Source: Sphaerolaimus hirsutus
Lineage: Eukaryota > Nematoda > Chromadorea > Monhysterida > Sphaerolaimidae
DNA: 64,000 bases
Assembly (NCBI GenBank): GCA_964036195.1
Contig: OZ038458.1
Location: 16,567,832-16,631,831, forward strand
Direction of reading: 5' to 3'
Shown here piece by piece: positions 36,601-51,600 of the stretch. The number at the start of each line of letters is the position of its first letter. Position 1 is the first letter of the stretch. A model generated the notes under the pieces. That model saw only the letters and a program-made list of their open reading frames with translations. It had not been told where the DNA came from and did not search any database. The position numbers and the translations under genes were made by a program.

Positions 36601-39600
36601 GATGCGCTGCGAAGGGCTGCTGCTCGGGGGGCGTCGCTGCTTGCTTTTACTGCCTGCTTGGGTGCTGCCGCCGTGTATGTAAATGGGCGGTCCACGTGCG
36701 CGTCGCGTACATTTTATAGTCCACTTTGCCGCTAAAATTGTTATCGAGGAAATGTGCGCTGTCTGGTTAGGAGCATAGAAAGTGATCGTTTGAGTTGGTA
36801 ACTAAAATAAAAATAAAAAACAAATCGACAGTCTAAGCACATCCGTTGTCAACTGGTCCGACAGTTTTTCATAAATTTTTAGTTTATGGGCTGCGAACCC
36901 ATGTTCAAATGCACACGGCAATATAAATTCCTCTTTGACTTTGCCGCACGTGCACTTGAAAATTGTCCTGCAACCTAAATTGAACTAAAATTGAGTTGAC
37001 ACCAGAACAGTTGACATCCAGTGTGTGTGGCGCCTATGTAGGTCCACAAAACTGGGGTTAGCGGACGGGTGTTATGTTTCTTAATTATACTCGGCGGACC
37101 TCAAAGTATACGCCCAAAATTTATTATGTCTAGGTCGATAAGGCGCGAGCGGGATACTTATCTATTTCATTTGCACAAAAAAGAAAATATTTTAAAAAGA
37201 AAAAGGCGGAGTCGCGTACAAATGACGTATGTTTTTTTCCCGAAATGTTTTTTTCTTATTTTGCTGGAACGATTTTTATTTTATTAATGATGACGTCATG
37301 ATGGAGTGTTTCCTTCAGAAAAATGCATAGCATGCTGTCCGCGGGGTATACCTGCTATCGAGATCGCACAGTCCAAGGCAATTAGGGTTGGGACGATATA
37401 TCGTATCGAATATCGACCATTTTTTTCGATATTTTCGATATTCTATACTCCCTGGGCCTGACTTCAAATGACCCAGGAATGGCACTATTAGAAGGCGATT
37501 TCATAAACAAATTTTGCGCGCTAGCGCACACTTCATTCTCACATGACAGGTATTTTTGTTTCAGCACTTGCGGCAGCATCAAATCTTGTGCAAATGCTCT
37601 CTCAGATGTTCACATAAGAGTATATGTATGCTTAATAACTACTTACACCATGGAAACATCAATGGCACCATGGCATGGCATAAATGGGGCTGGCACAAAT
37701 TCCTTACCACATCTGTCACATTTTTAAATCATTTTCTCATTTTGATCATTGTGTGCCATTTAAATTTGTATCATCTACTTTTCAGTAGAGATGATCAGTT
37801 GGGTTTGTGATCAAATGGAAATGCAATATGCCAAATGAGATATGCCCTGCAAAAAAAAAAAAAAAAATATCATAGATATGCCCTGCCAAAAGCAAAATAT
37901 CGAAAATATCGATATCGAATATCGAGCATTTTTTAATATCGAATATCGATATCGAGGGTCCATATCGTATCGATATCGAATATCGAGTTTCAGAAAAAAA
38001 TATCGAATATCGATATCGAAAAGTCATATCGTCCCAACCCTAAAGGCAATCACTCAAACTTCACTCGATTCGACCTACCTATCCGCCCCCAGGCCAGCGC
38101 ACGTGCCGGCGCGACGAGTTCGAGTGCGAGGCGAACGGCAACCACAGCGCGTGGCGCAAGCACGAGTGCATCCCCACCGCGTGGGTGTGCGACGGCGAGG
38201 TCCAGTGCGCCGACGGGGCCGACGAGGCGGCCGGCCGCGGATGCAAACCCCTGCCCCCCTGCAACAAGAAGGAGTTCAGATGCGACAACGGACACTGCAT
38301 ACAGAACTTGTGGGTGTGCGATGGGGAGCACGATTGCCAGGTGGGTCGATTGCGCTGTTTACATTCGATTTCCCTGGGCTGGTTCCAGCTTGAGGGAAGC
38401 ATGAATGAAATTTTATGAGATATTATTCAAAAAACTCAATACCGTGTATACTTCAATAATCCCCCGGGGAATTATTTTTTCGTCAGACTTTTTTCGGGGG
38501 GGGGGGGGCTATTCAAGGAGGATTATTATTTCGTCAAAAATTTTAAGCATGTTTCTATTAACTTATTTCATGAAATATGCTATTTTTACTAAATAACGTG
38601 CAATTTTTGTTCAAATTGGATGCAAAAACTTAAACATGTGCCTAAAGGGCGGGATTATTCGAGGGGGAATTATTTTTTCTCACTCGTCTAAAAGGGGGGA
38701 ATATTCAATGCGGGACTTATTTGAGTACATACGGTATATAGATCAATAAATAAATTAGATAAATATTTACTCACTTTTTCTAATTGACAGGATGGTTCGG
38801 ACGAAAAGCCGGCTGTATGCGGCACGAATGTCACTGCAGCCACGTGCCCGATCAGGGGTTACTTCCGATGCGGTAAAACGAGACGTTGCCTGCCGCCTTA
38901 CAGAAAATGCGATGGCGTCGATGACTGCGGCGATGGATTCGACGAGAAGGTGGGTGACTTAGAAGTTTTCTGTTTTTGTTTGCAGCACTTCCGGTTGGGA
39001 AGGTTTTTGTGACACACTTCCTGCCGTGTGTGACCGATTCTAAATGCATGAGACAAATAAGAGTGACTGTCACAAGTGACATGTGATTGTCGGTGTAGCG
39101 ATACCTTCAATTTTATGTCAATTAAATACACATCCCTATTACAACACACAACGGTCCGACAATTAGTTCACTCCACCCCTCGCAGGACTGTCCCGAATCG
39201 TCCACCTCGTCGAGCTCGTCCGGCGGCTCGTCCAGCCAACACAAGTCGAGCTGCGGCGAGGGCATGTACGCGTGCCGCGACGACGGCGTGTGCATCAACG
39301 AGACGCTCGTGTGCAACGGGCCGAACGACTGCGCCGACGGCAGCGACGAGTCGCCCATGTGCGGCGTGAACGAGTGCGTCACGGCCGCCGTGCCGCTGTG
39401 CCAGCACCAGTGCATCGACAAGCCCATTGGGTTCGACTGCCAGTGCAACAAGGGTGGGTCTTCTTTAATCTTTCTTTCTTTAATTTTTCTTGTTGTTGTT
39501 TTTTAATATACTCGGCGAACCGCAAAGTATGTGCAGAATCCTACCTTAATTTACTGGATAAAATCCCGTGATAAATTTCGTAATTACCTATTTCTACCAT

Positions 39601-42600
39601 AGTAAAAACTAAATATTATCATGAAAAACTGTATAAGTTTGGTTCATTTTTCAGATGGATTATGGTAGATTTCCATACTAAATGTGATGTACGTCGGGTA
39701 TAAGTAATATTTAATGTTTTAAATAAAAAATCATTGTTTTTCGCAGGCTTCCGTCTGGACGAGTCGGCCGGCCGTCTGGGCCAGTGCGTCGACATCAACG
39801 AGTGCACGGAGTTGATCGGCGCCTGCGACCACCTGTGCCTCAACGAGCAGCCCGGCCACAAGTGCGTCTGCTCTGATCCGAAGAACTATGAGCTGTCCGC
39901 TGATAATGTCACGTGCAAGAGGATCAAGAAAGGTAAGTGTGGACTTAAAAAACATTTTTGGGTTTACGGCATTTTAAATAACAAATTCATCCCTGTATTT
40001 CTATACGCAGAACCTAAACCGTGGCTGCTACTGGCAAACAAACACTACCTGCGTAAAATATCACTGCCAAACGGCGACATGTCGTTGTTGGCGCAGGGTT
40101 TCAGCAATATCCTTCATTTCGACATCGACTATAGCAACCAAATGTTATACGTCGTCGATGCTGGCGATCAGCGTATACACAGAATCAAGTGGACAGAATT
40201 GGACCCATACGTGCCGGTTAAAAAGGAGGCGCTGCAGTTGAGAACGGTAACAATAGATTTGTCCATGAAATGGTCGATAATCACATCAACACGTGTTTCC
40301 AACCATCGCAGCACGGTGTCTACGGCACCGAGGGCATCGCCGTCGACTGGGTGGGCCGGAAAATCTACATGACTAACCGAGTCGACCGGTCGATGCACGT
40401 GTGCGAGCTGAACGGCACCAGCTGTCACACCTTTGATGTTATCCGCGGCCGGCTGCAGTCACCGCGGGGCATTACCGTGCACCCACTCAAGGGATGGGTG
40501 TTCTTCACAGAGTGGTCATTGTCGGCTTTTATTGGCCGCATTGACATGGATGGTTGGTGGATTTTGATGCATGTGATTTATGTCAAAATGTGTTTTTGTT
40601 GATATTTACGTTTTCACTTCGAATGATTACGTTTTTATTATTACCACACAGGAAAGAATTTCCAGAAGATTGCAGAGAAAGACCTTGGCTGGCCCAACAC
40701 AGTAACCATAGATTTCTATTCAGAAAAACTGTTCTGGGGTGACGGTCACTTAAACGAAATCGGCTTCATGGACTTTGACGGCAAGTATTTTTTAAGAACC
40801 TGCATAACATTTATAAGCTGAAACTCATTTAAATTCAACCCTACAGGCAGCAATCGCCAACACTTAAAGCCCAGATTGGCGCATGTGTTTTCAATGAGCG
40901 TTTTCGACGATATGCTGTACTGGACAGATTGGAATGTGAAGAAAGTTGAAGCCATGCCCAAATTCTCAAATGACCCGACCGGGGAACAGAGAACCCTGGG
41001 CAGCACGGTGCAGCTGCCATCGGATATCAGGATTATTCACCCGGTCAGTTGACTGAAATGTGTAGCTGCAGACCCGGTGGTACCAATCAGGGGTAGGCTA
41101 GATTTTGACCCTCCGGGGTATTGGATAGATAGCAAATCGCTCCTCTGGAAGGATAGATAGCTGGGAAAAAGTTGTTGTTGTGTTTTTTTTTTGGGGGGGG
41201 GGGGGGTTCAATACATATATACGCATTTTCAAGGTGTAGATGGACAAAAGGGAAAAATCGCTAAAAGTAAATAGGTGAAAAATAGTTAAAATAGGTATGT
41301 AAATAGTATATAAGCACATATAGTCGAAAAAATAGCTGAATATAGGCAATCAAACATTAACTAGCGATTTTGAAGGTAAAAATAAATAAAACGGTATGAA
41401 AATTAGCGATATGAAAAATTTAGGTAAAATTTCCCAAAAATCGGGGGGGGGGGTGGTCAGAGGACATTAGCCAAAAAAATTACCACTGGATAGATACTGA
41501 GCGGCCTCCAGGATAGATAAGCTGGGCAGTTTGGGGGGGGCTAACCCTCCAACCCCTCTTTCCTACCCCTGTAATTAATCTGGTCGACGCAGCTGCGCCA
41601 GCCATCCCGCGTGAACCCGTGCGGCGGCGACAACGGCGGCTGTTCCCACCTGTGCCTCATCTCGGGCGGCGGCGACTCGTTCAGCTGCGCCTGCCCCGAC
41701 CAGTTCGTGCTGGCGGGCGACGGCAAGACGTGCTACGCCAACTGCACCCAGCGCCAGTGGGAGTGCGGCGCCGGCGACGCCAAGTGCATCCCCATGCTGT
41801 GGCGCTGCGACGGCGAGCCCGACTGCAAGGACGCCGCGCTGTCCGATGAGCCGGACACGTGCCGTAAGTCACCTATTTACATGTTTATGTTGGCACGGTA
41901 GAGGGATTTTTCTTAGATATCAAGATCGTGTGTTGCCTTATTTGCATGAATACTTCCATCTTAATACTTTCCCCTCTTGAATAATTCTCCCTGTGAGACG
42001 CGTCAGCAAAAATAATTATTCCCATTGAATAATTCCCTCCCAGTTATGTCCAATTTAAACATGTAAAAAAATGTCAACATAAAAATGTCATGTTATTGTG
42101 TTATAAAGCATATTTTGTGGAATGACTTGATAGAAATATGCTTGAAAATTTTGATGAAATAATATTTCCTATCCTTGAATAAATCCCACCTCCCATCAAA
42201 TAGTCCCCCCTCAAAAAAATCTGATGAAAAAATGATCCCTGATGGGAATTATTCGAGCGAAGAAGTTACATTTACGTCTAAAAGCTAGAAAATGACGTAG
42301 CAAATATGTGTATACGAAGAGTGCACACTTGTGTTTTTGTTATGTGACATCAAAGCGATTGCAACCGTCTCAGCTGAGCGCGTGTGCCGCCCGGGCGAGT
42401 TCCAGTGCTCGAACCACAACTGCACGCGCGTGTTCCAGATGTGCGACGGCACGGACGACTGCGGCGACGGGTCCGACGAGCTGGACTGCGACCTGCACTG
42501 CGACCCGTACCACTTTAAATGCAACAACACTGGTCGGTTGCTGGTTTCTTGGGATTACAGTTTTTTCGGGTTTTGTTTCAAGAAATGTCTCCAACAACTC

Positions 42601-45600
42601 ATTTCGTTGCGATAAGCCTTTCATAAATACTTACAACCTTACAATTAGCCCGGCGCGCTCTTGGTACTGGGTAAAAAACCTGTAAAATTCGAATAAGGGT
42701 ACTCAGCTGAACACCATTGAGCCACAAAAACCGCCAGGCTGATAAAATCCAATCCGATTGAGCACATTTTACTTTGGAGTTTGGAAATACGATTTGGATA
42801 CAAAAACATAAGATTTGGATACGATATAATAAGATTTGGATACACATGACACTTTACAGGGTCTTTTACATGACACATTACATTTTACAAGCTATTTTAC
42901 ACTTACAGGGTCTGGGACAGCCCCCTCGGTTCCCATTCACATACACACAATGCTCACCTAATCCCCGCTCTCAGGCCGCTGCATCCCGGACCGCTTCAAG
43001 TGCGACGGCGACGACGACTGCGGCGACGGGTCCGACGAGGCCGAGGACGTGTGCCACAAGGCCGACTGCACCGACGAGCAGTTCACCTGCGGCAACGGCA
43101 AGTGCATACCCAAGGCGTGGAAGTGCGACTCGGACGACGACTGCGGCGACAATTCCGACGAGCCCGAAGTGTGCAAGACGCCGCTGCCCTGCCCCAAGGG
43201 GTGAGTCGAAATTATAATCCCTCCGCTCGAATAATTCACCCCTCGAATAGTTCCCCCTCAAAACGTCTGCCGAAAAAAAAATCGACCAGAGGAATTATTC
43301 AAGCAAATGCGGTATATTCACCATCGTTTGTGGGGTGACGTCAATGCTGCCCATCGTCGCTACAATTGCACATAAATACGGTCAACTACCTGATTGATTT
43401 TACGTAGATGGTCTCGCTGCAAGACGCGCTACCGGTGCGTGCCGGACTGGGCGTACTGCAACGGGCAGAACGACTGCCGCGACAACAGCGACGAGGACGA
43501 GGAACGCTGCCCGCAGTGCAAGTACGGAGAGCACAGATGCCTCAACACTGGCCGCTGTCTGCCTCGTATGTCGATTCAAGTGTTGTTATGTGTAGCGTTG
43601 GGACGATGTGACTTTTCCGAGATTTTTTTCGGAAACTCAATATCGATATGTAGGGTGTATGGGGACCCGGTGTTCGGTGTTCAATAGGTGAAATAGTCGA
43701 TATCCTATATGAAAAGATACTGGGTTTTCGATTCGATATATCACCCCAACCCCAGTCATGGGTCATGGTGTCAGTCCCAGACCCTGTAAAATGTCAAATG
43801 TCATGCAAAGTGTGAAAAGTCATGTAAAATACCGTGCAAAATGACAACACGGTCGCCATTTTCCATGGCATTTGACATGACTTTTCACACTTTGCATGAC
43901 ATTTACAGGGTCCTGGACTGCCCTATGGTGAACCGCAACTATATCCCGGTTTCAATCATAGAGCGTTGGGTGTGCGACCGCGACGACGACTGCGGCGACG
44001 GGTCGGACGAGGCGGAGGCGAAGTGCGCCGGCGTGTCGCCCGCCTGTTCCGAGTCGCAGTTCAGATGCGTCGACGGCCAGTGCATCGACGGCGTGCACGT
44101 ATGTTTTCCTTGGAGCGGTTTATCTAGTTTGTGGCCAATGGTCAGCGTGGCACGCAAACGACTCTGTGCCTGTAGACATGTAAACCCACGCGACATGTAG
44201 GTAAAAGATAGCTTAAAATAGGTATATAGGTATGTGAAAAATGAAAGGTGAAAATTTGAAGGTTAAAATTGACATAATGAAGTAAAAATTGGCGATTTCG
44301 AGTAAAAATTGTTGAAAAATCGCATGAAATCGCTTCAAAAATGAAGATTTTCTCTGCATTGATAGATTGCAGAGAGATTTGTGGGGATTGGAGACACCTC
44401 CAACGGGTTTACATGTCTAGTGAGCGTACGTCCTACATCGTTTCCGGTCTCAGGTGTGCAACGGCGTGTCGAACTGCATGGGCGGCGAGGACGAGCGCGA
44501 CTGCGAGAACACGCCGTGCCCCTGGGGCAAGCGCAAGTGCGCCAACAACGTGTGCATCGACGAGGACCTGTTCTGCAACCGCAGGAAGGACTGCAGCGAC
44601 GCCAGCGACGAGGCTAACTGCACTACGGTACGAAGCGGGTATTGTGCACCACCCGGGGGTGTAACTCCTTGGAACACGCACTAATGTACTGATGTTGACC
44701 AGGGGGCAGTCCCGAGCCCTGTAAAGTGTAAAGTCAACTGTTAAATGTCATGTAAAATGTTAATCAAAACAAAAAAATTGATCACTGAACTTTGCATGAC
44801 AATAAACACTTTGCATGATTGATTGACATGTTGCATGACAATTGACAGATTTGTATGACATTTATCTGACGTTTAACATTTGACTTTACACATTACAGGG
44901 CTGGCATTTGCCACAGGGGGCAGTCCCAGACTGTAAAGTGTCATGCCTATCCAAATTTTATTGTATCGTATCCAAATCTTACTTTTGGACACAAAATTTG
45001 GATACATACACACAACCCCCCCCCCCTCACTGCGCAGTCGTGGAAGCGGTCGTGCTCTCCGTACGAGCACCAGTGCGCCAACGGCGTGTGCGTCCAGCAG
45101 TCGTACACGTGCGACGGCGACGACGACTGCGGCGACGGGTCCGACGAGATGCTCGACAGGTGCAAGGAGCTGCCGTGCGAGCGCCCGCTGCGCTTCAAGT
45201 GCCCCAAGTCCGGCCTGTGCCTGAACATACTCAGATTGTGCGACGGCAAGGTGGACTGTGGACAGGACGATGCGAGCGATGAGAGCCTCATTGAGTGTCC
45301 CAATTCGGTAAATTATCATACTTGCACCTGCACAATGAGGCACCACTGGCACTTAAATAATTATTTTTACATTTACTTGGAATCCAGCCAATTCCCAAAA
45401 CACTTTTTCCCAGTGCGGGGATAAAAGTTCCCCAGCCGATATAAATTTAATTGATATTTACCAAGATTGAAACTACACTTTACATTTGCGATTTTATACT
45501 CGCCTTAGAGCTGCCAATATTTTGATAAATCAAATTCTGAAATAAATTTTTAATCAAATTTCATTGTACTCATACTGAGAGCGATGAAATGGGATGAGAA

Positions 45601-48600
45601 AAAATAAAAAAATCGGTCCGTTATTCAAATTATTTTCACTGAAAACTATAGGGTCAGTAAACTACAGGGTCTTTTACTAACATTTTCATGTATTAGTTGA
45701 CTTATTTATATGTTTATCCACGACATATCCACATACCGTGTCGTCACATTTGCAGCGGTGCAGCCCAGACGACTTCCGCTGTTCCGGAGGCTCCGGCTGC
45801 GTTCCAATGTCGAAAGTGTGCGACAACAATGCCGACTGCCCGGACGCGTCCGACGAGAACACGTGTTCGAAGGATCTGGCGAAAACTTGCGACGATGACA
45901 TCATCAACGGACGGCCGGGCGGCTGCGACGCGCGCCACGGACATTGCGTCGACCTGCCAGATGACCGGGGGTACTACTGCGAGTGCGACAAGGGTTACAT
46001 GGTGGGTCATTTGCAATGTTTGAGAGAAGTTTTCCACAATGTTTTTCCACGATGAGTCATTTTTCATATCCGTCAACTGCTGGTAATGGCCACATTATTG
46101 TACAAAACTCAAATGATTTGTGAGTTTTCGAAATTTCGTGTAAAAACTAATGTGCGCAGACACAATATTCCATCAAAAATTGTTATGGATTTGATTTTGG
46201 TAGAATATTCAATATGCGGAGATAAAAATCTTTGATATTTGACCCACCCGTTTGTTTATCGCTGCTCATTGCGTACAGCCAGCGAGCTACAACAACTCGA
46301 TCTGCGTGGACGTGAACGAGTGCGCTGGCAACAACACTTGCCACCAGCTGTGCATGGACACGGACGGCAGCTACATGTGCCACTGCGCCGCCGGTTATGA
46401 ACGGGCGCACGTGGTCGCCTCCGCGACCCAGCCAGGCGACTTGAATGTGTGCAAAGGTGCGTCCATTTTGAGTTGGTAGAGTATCGTATTATGGATTATG
46501 TCTAATGTTTCTGAAATCGAAGTTTCTGAAACATATTTTGAAACACATCGAGAATTCAGTGAAATCGAATTTCTAGTCATAGAAAACTTATCGATACCGT
46601 AAAGTGTGATCACCCCAACCCGACTCGTCAAATGTCACTGTTTAGTTTGATTTCATCGAGCCCTGACACAAACTGCCTTATTTTCTCGTTTCAGTGAGTG
46701 CGGATGAGTTAATAAAGAGCGGCTACCAGCAGTTGTACATCGCCACCGGCGTGACTGTCACCCATGTGAATATGACGCCCAATGTTGCTGACACTGACAA
46801 CGGCAAGGCGGTCTTCAGGTATCGTATTAACCTACCGTAAATTTCGCTTTCTTTGTATTGCCCCCCCACCTTGAATAACCCCCTGCCAGCCAAGCGATGA
46901 GAAATAACCCCGCTCTATGAATATTTCATATCGTTTGATCAGTTGTAACAGAACAGGATCATCTACTTTACCCACAATAACAGCGCAACTGTTCACATGT
47001 AATTAATATGTAATGTATACCCGTATTTGTCATGTGTTATAGAACGCTAGAATCAATGACAGTTAATAGATAGAAACGTTGTTGAAAACACCATCGTGAA
47101 ATTAATTCCCCGCCTTTGAATAGCTACCCCTTGAATAGTTCCACCTCAAAAGTCGACGCAAAAATAATACCCCAGTGGGACTGATCTGGAATAGACGGTA
47201 TGCCACAACAGGCCCTTTATACTAGCCCAGAATTTACCAATATGTTGTTGACCATTTTACCACTTTTTCGGACATTTATCATCACACCAGTTTATTTCAA
47301 CTCACAATTCTGACTTCTCAAGTTCACTTTGAATTTCTTCCATCCCTCAAATTACACTTCCCCTACGATTCCCCAGGCAACCATCGGAGAAATTGAAGCG
47401 CGTGCCGGAGGAGATCAGCTCGGTGGACTTCGACGCGAGCCGCGGCCTGCTGTACTGGGTGGACCGCGCCAACCACCGCGTCGCCCGCTCCCGCATTCCC
47501 GAGGGCAACCAGAGCCACGTGGGGCAGGATATCGCCCTGGATTTCGAACACAAGGGCTGGGATCCGCAGGCGCTCGCGCTTGACCCCGCTGGAAAGTGAG
47601 TGATGGGTTAATTATTTATGTACTATAAATATTATAAATTATTTTTCTTAAACTTATTTGCAGTGAGTTTTCGATTTCTAGGGAATATTTATACCTTGAA
47701 CAGAAACGGAATTTTATTTATAACCTCTTTCGACATTTTTTCTATCGAAATTTGGGAAACTCCGCTTTGAACACCTTTGAGTTAACTGAAATGAGTCAGT
47801 TTTATCTCCGTCGACAGCAGTTGACGGAAAAATTATCCCTTTAAATTCAATGAGTTCAAAACTGATCGTTCAGTTTTCTAAAAACAAAATTGAAAAATTC
47901 AGTTGAAAACTACACTGTGTATGGCCATTTCGCCCATATAACCCATATACCCACTGTGTTGATGTCTGAATCGGGTTCATTCAAACTGCACACGCCCATC
48001 CATCCCGTCCAGCAACCTGTACATCGGCGTGATCGACCGCGTGTCCTACCTGCACGTGAGCGACGAGGACCACGGCCCCGTGGCGCAGCAGCAGACCGCG
48101 CTGCTGAACCGACAGCGGCAGAAGTTGAACCGGCGCCACAAGCGCCAGATCGGCAACGACTGGGGCGGCAGGATCGTGCTCGCCTCCGCCGACGGCAGAT
48201 TCTCCAGGGTCCTTTTCAAAGACAATGTCGAGGCACCCGTCGCCATGGTCGTGGATGTTCACCTGGCGCGACTTTACTGGGTGGACAACGGTCACAGCCC
48301 CAAGATTGAGAGGTGTGATTTGGATGGCACGAACAGACAGGTGCGTTTTGGGGGAATGTAAAGCTTCGTAAAAATTGTGATACGTGTGATAAATACCCCC
48401 TCCAGGGGTATCTTGAATTTCGACCCTTTGAGTGGTTGGATAGATAGCAAATCGCTCCTCCGGAGGGATACATAGCTGAAAAATTTTCTGGGGGGGGGGG
48501 TTGTGGTGGTTTGATATATAGGCTTATTCGGGGCGTAGAAGGAAGAAAAAGGAGAAAAATCGCTAAAAGTAGGTGTAAAATGGCTCAAAATGAGTAGGTA

Positions 48601-51600
48601 TACAAGAGCACATAGTGCTAAAAACATCTGAAAATAGGCAAATAGGAACCAGAACTATCATTTTGGAAGGTATAATGTTTTTATAACTCCACAGTTGAAA
48701 ATCTGAAGTACAATAACAGCCCAAGGGAAATCTGTATGCTGTAGAAATTCCGAAATCTTTTTCCAGAGTCTAGTCGCCAGCAACATGCTGCACCCGACGG
48801 CGCTGGCGATCGACTTCTTCAAGTCGCACCGCATCATTTGGGCCGACGGCGGGCGCAAAACCATCGAAGCGGTCAACGCGAACGGCAAGAACAGGGTCAC
48901 GCTGTACGACCAGCACCAGTTGGACGAGATCACGCCCTACGCGCTCGACGTGTTCGAGAACCACATCTACTGGGCGCCGGCCAGGGGCGGCAAAGTCTTC
49001 CAGGCGGACAAGTTGGGCGGCGGCAGGCGGTTCGTGCTGCGCAACGGGTTGGACACTATTCGCACGCTGAGGGTCTATCACCCGAAGAAATACTACAGTG
49101 AATTGGCTGACAAGGTTTGTTGTGGGAGAATGTAATTTTTGCTATTTTGGTTGTGTTGCTTAATTATGAGGTTTGGTCAATAGATTTTTGGGGAAATTTA
49201 TTTGGCGCTTTAAATGTTCAATTGTCATTTCAGGCGGCAGAAATGTGCAACAAGGGCACCTGTTCGCACCTGTGCGTGCCGGTCTACGGCGGTTCGGTTG
49301 CCTGTCTGTGCCCCACCGGAAGCAGTTTGAAACGCAACAGCAACACCAGTTGCGACTCCGCTGCGGCAATTGTCAGTTTTTCTGTATTTTTCGCTTGCAT
49401 AATCGAAACGTAGGTACCTTAGCTGGCAGAAAAAGTGTAGTTTCATTTCGTAGTGTTTGATATTTGAAAAATATGCTCTAATGTTCATATTCTACGTCAC
49501 ATCAAGTTATTATCGAAAGTTTGTTTTTTAGGAACTTTAACAGTTGCTCAAAATTCTCCTGAGTCGGTGTGAAGGTCTCTCGGTCGGTCATTATTTTATC
49601 TACATATTTCTCCCATATTTTGCACTATCGAATACTTTTGCATGGGAAACAAATTTTCCTCTCACAACAATCGCATGGAATTGTCACATGCACCCAGGCG
49701 GACCCGCTGGACGAGCCGGTGGCGTGCGCGTGCACCAACGGCGCCCAGTGCGACGTGAAGGGCAACTGCGTGTGTCTCAGCGACGCGTTCAGCGGCGACC
49801 GCTGCCAGTACGAGGACGGCGTCTCCAAGGCGCCCGTCAGGCAGGACGACGATGGAGGTATTCTATTCTTTTACAGTCTGCCATTAAAATGCCTATTTTT
49901 ATGAAAATCGGAATTAAAATTTTCCATATGCAGATGTTTTTTACAAAAATCGAGATTTCAATTTGTCATGTATGAACTCAAAAAAAACGGAATAAAATTA
50001 TTTGGGATTGATCAGACAATCAAAAAACTAGCGGCTATCAAAAACACACAATATTTTTATCTTCCACACTTCATATTTTACCAAAATCTCGCCGCCCTGA
50101 CTCAGTTTCCGCCGTGGCCGTGCTCATCCCGCTGATCGTCATCCTCCTGCTGATCCTGGCGCTGGGCAGCGTTGTCTATCTCAGCTACAGAAGGAAGATG
50201 CTGTTTTTCAAGAAGAAGCAGGCGGCCGACGGCGGATCGGTCGCCTTCCACGGCAATGTGGTGTCCTTCTCCAATCCGGTTATGGAACACAAAATGGTAG
50301 GTAGTTGGCACTGTTTCTATGATACCTGGTGTGATATTCAAGTTAATCGGCTTTTTTCGATCCACACTACTGGTAATGCAGCGCATAATTTCCGTAGCAG
50401 TGAATTAATTTGACCATGTGCCTGTAGTCATGTAAACCCGCTAGTCATGTAAACCCGCCAGTAGGGATGAAAAAACGTTTTTTAAACGACCTGAGATTTT
50501 TTTAAAAAAATTGAGGGGTTCAAACAAAAACTTTGAAAAAACCCTGGCCATCGCTACCCGCCAGTCATGTATTTCTACCCACTAGCACAGCAATGGGAAT
50601 TCTGGCAGCAGGTTAACATGATTGGTAGAGTAGATATGCATCACTGGCCGCAGTGTGTGTGCACTCATATGAGCACTGTTTTTGTTACTCTTTTTATGAT
50701 ACTGCTCAAAGAAAAGTTGAAATGCTCACAATTAGTGATGGAATGGCGCCATGGCGCTGGCGCCATTTGAGGGCGCCAAAGGGCGCCGCGCCATGGCGCC
50801 ATTGGCGCTTGGCGCCCTTTTTCTGTGGCGCCCTTGGCGCCTGGCGCCCACATTCTGAAAGGCGCCATGGCGCCCTTGGCGCTTGGCGCCCTTTTTCCGT
50901 GGCGCCCTTGGCGCCTGGCGCCCTGCTTTAGAAGGGCGCCAAAAAGGCGCCAGCAGGGTTTCACGGTGAGTGCCGTGTAAACGAAAAAAAAATGAAAAAC
51001 TCATCCGTGGATGATCTAAATTCGCCAGAAAAATGGACGGAGTGGTGTGAGTGGGTGGAAATCTTTCGTCCAACGGTTCATCAGATCTGTCTGACGGTTT
51101 AGAAGACAAGAATGATGGACTGTCTTACTTGCAAAATCATAAAAAAAGGATTTAAATCGTTGCAATTAGGAAACATTGTTTGGAAAGGTCTATTTGTAAT
51201 GAATGGATTGTTGTCAAATGACAATTTCCATTGCGTTTGAATTCGTCATGTGGATTTTATTCGAATTTTTTTGTCGCTAGCCTTGTTTTTGTTCATTACA
51301 TCCTGGAGAACGCGAATTAAGAAGTGAATGGGCGTACAATGGTGCTGTAAAACATTTTTAGCACACGCATGGTGTTGTAGGCACTTTTTTATCCTGGCGC
51401 CCTTGGCGCCTAGCGCCCTATTTTCCAAATGGCGCCATGGCGCCCTTGGCGCTTGGCGCCCTCTTTCCGTGGCGCCCCTGGCGCCTGGCGCCCAATTTCT
51501 GAATGGCGCCATGGCGCCCTTTTTCTGTGGCGCCCTTGGCGCTTGGCGCCCACTTTCCGAATGGCGCCATGGCGCCCTTGGCGCCTGGCGCCATTTTTTC

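Larger units (their letters stand above)
33337..38092. other. 4.8-kb receptor intron hosting the antisense MSP gene
   Basis: Besides the MSP gene (33859-36430 plus 5' exon and promoter up to 36718) it holds an AT-rich CGGTTT-type element at about 33418-33598, a GATAGATAGCT repeat (34040-34490), partial ACTAGTTGACA pieces (34497-34672 and 36835-37033), an ACTCGGCGGAC foldback (34898-35096), a longer relative (37087-37350) and a hAT-like element (37383-38042). Confidence 0.65.
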
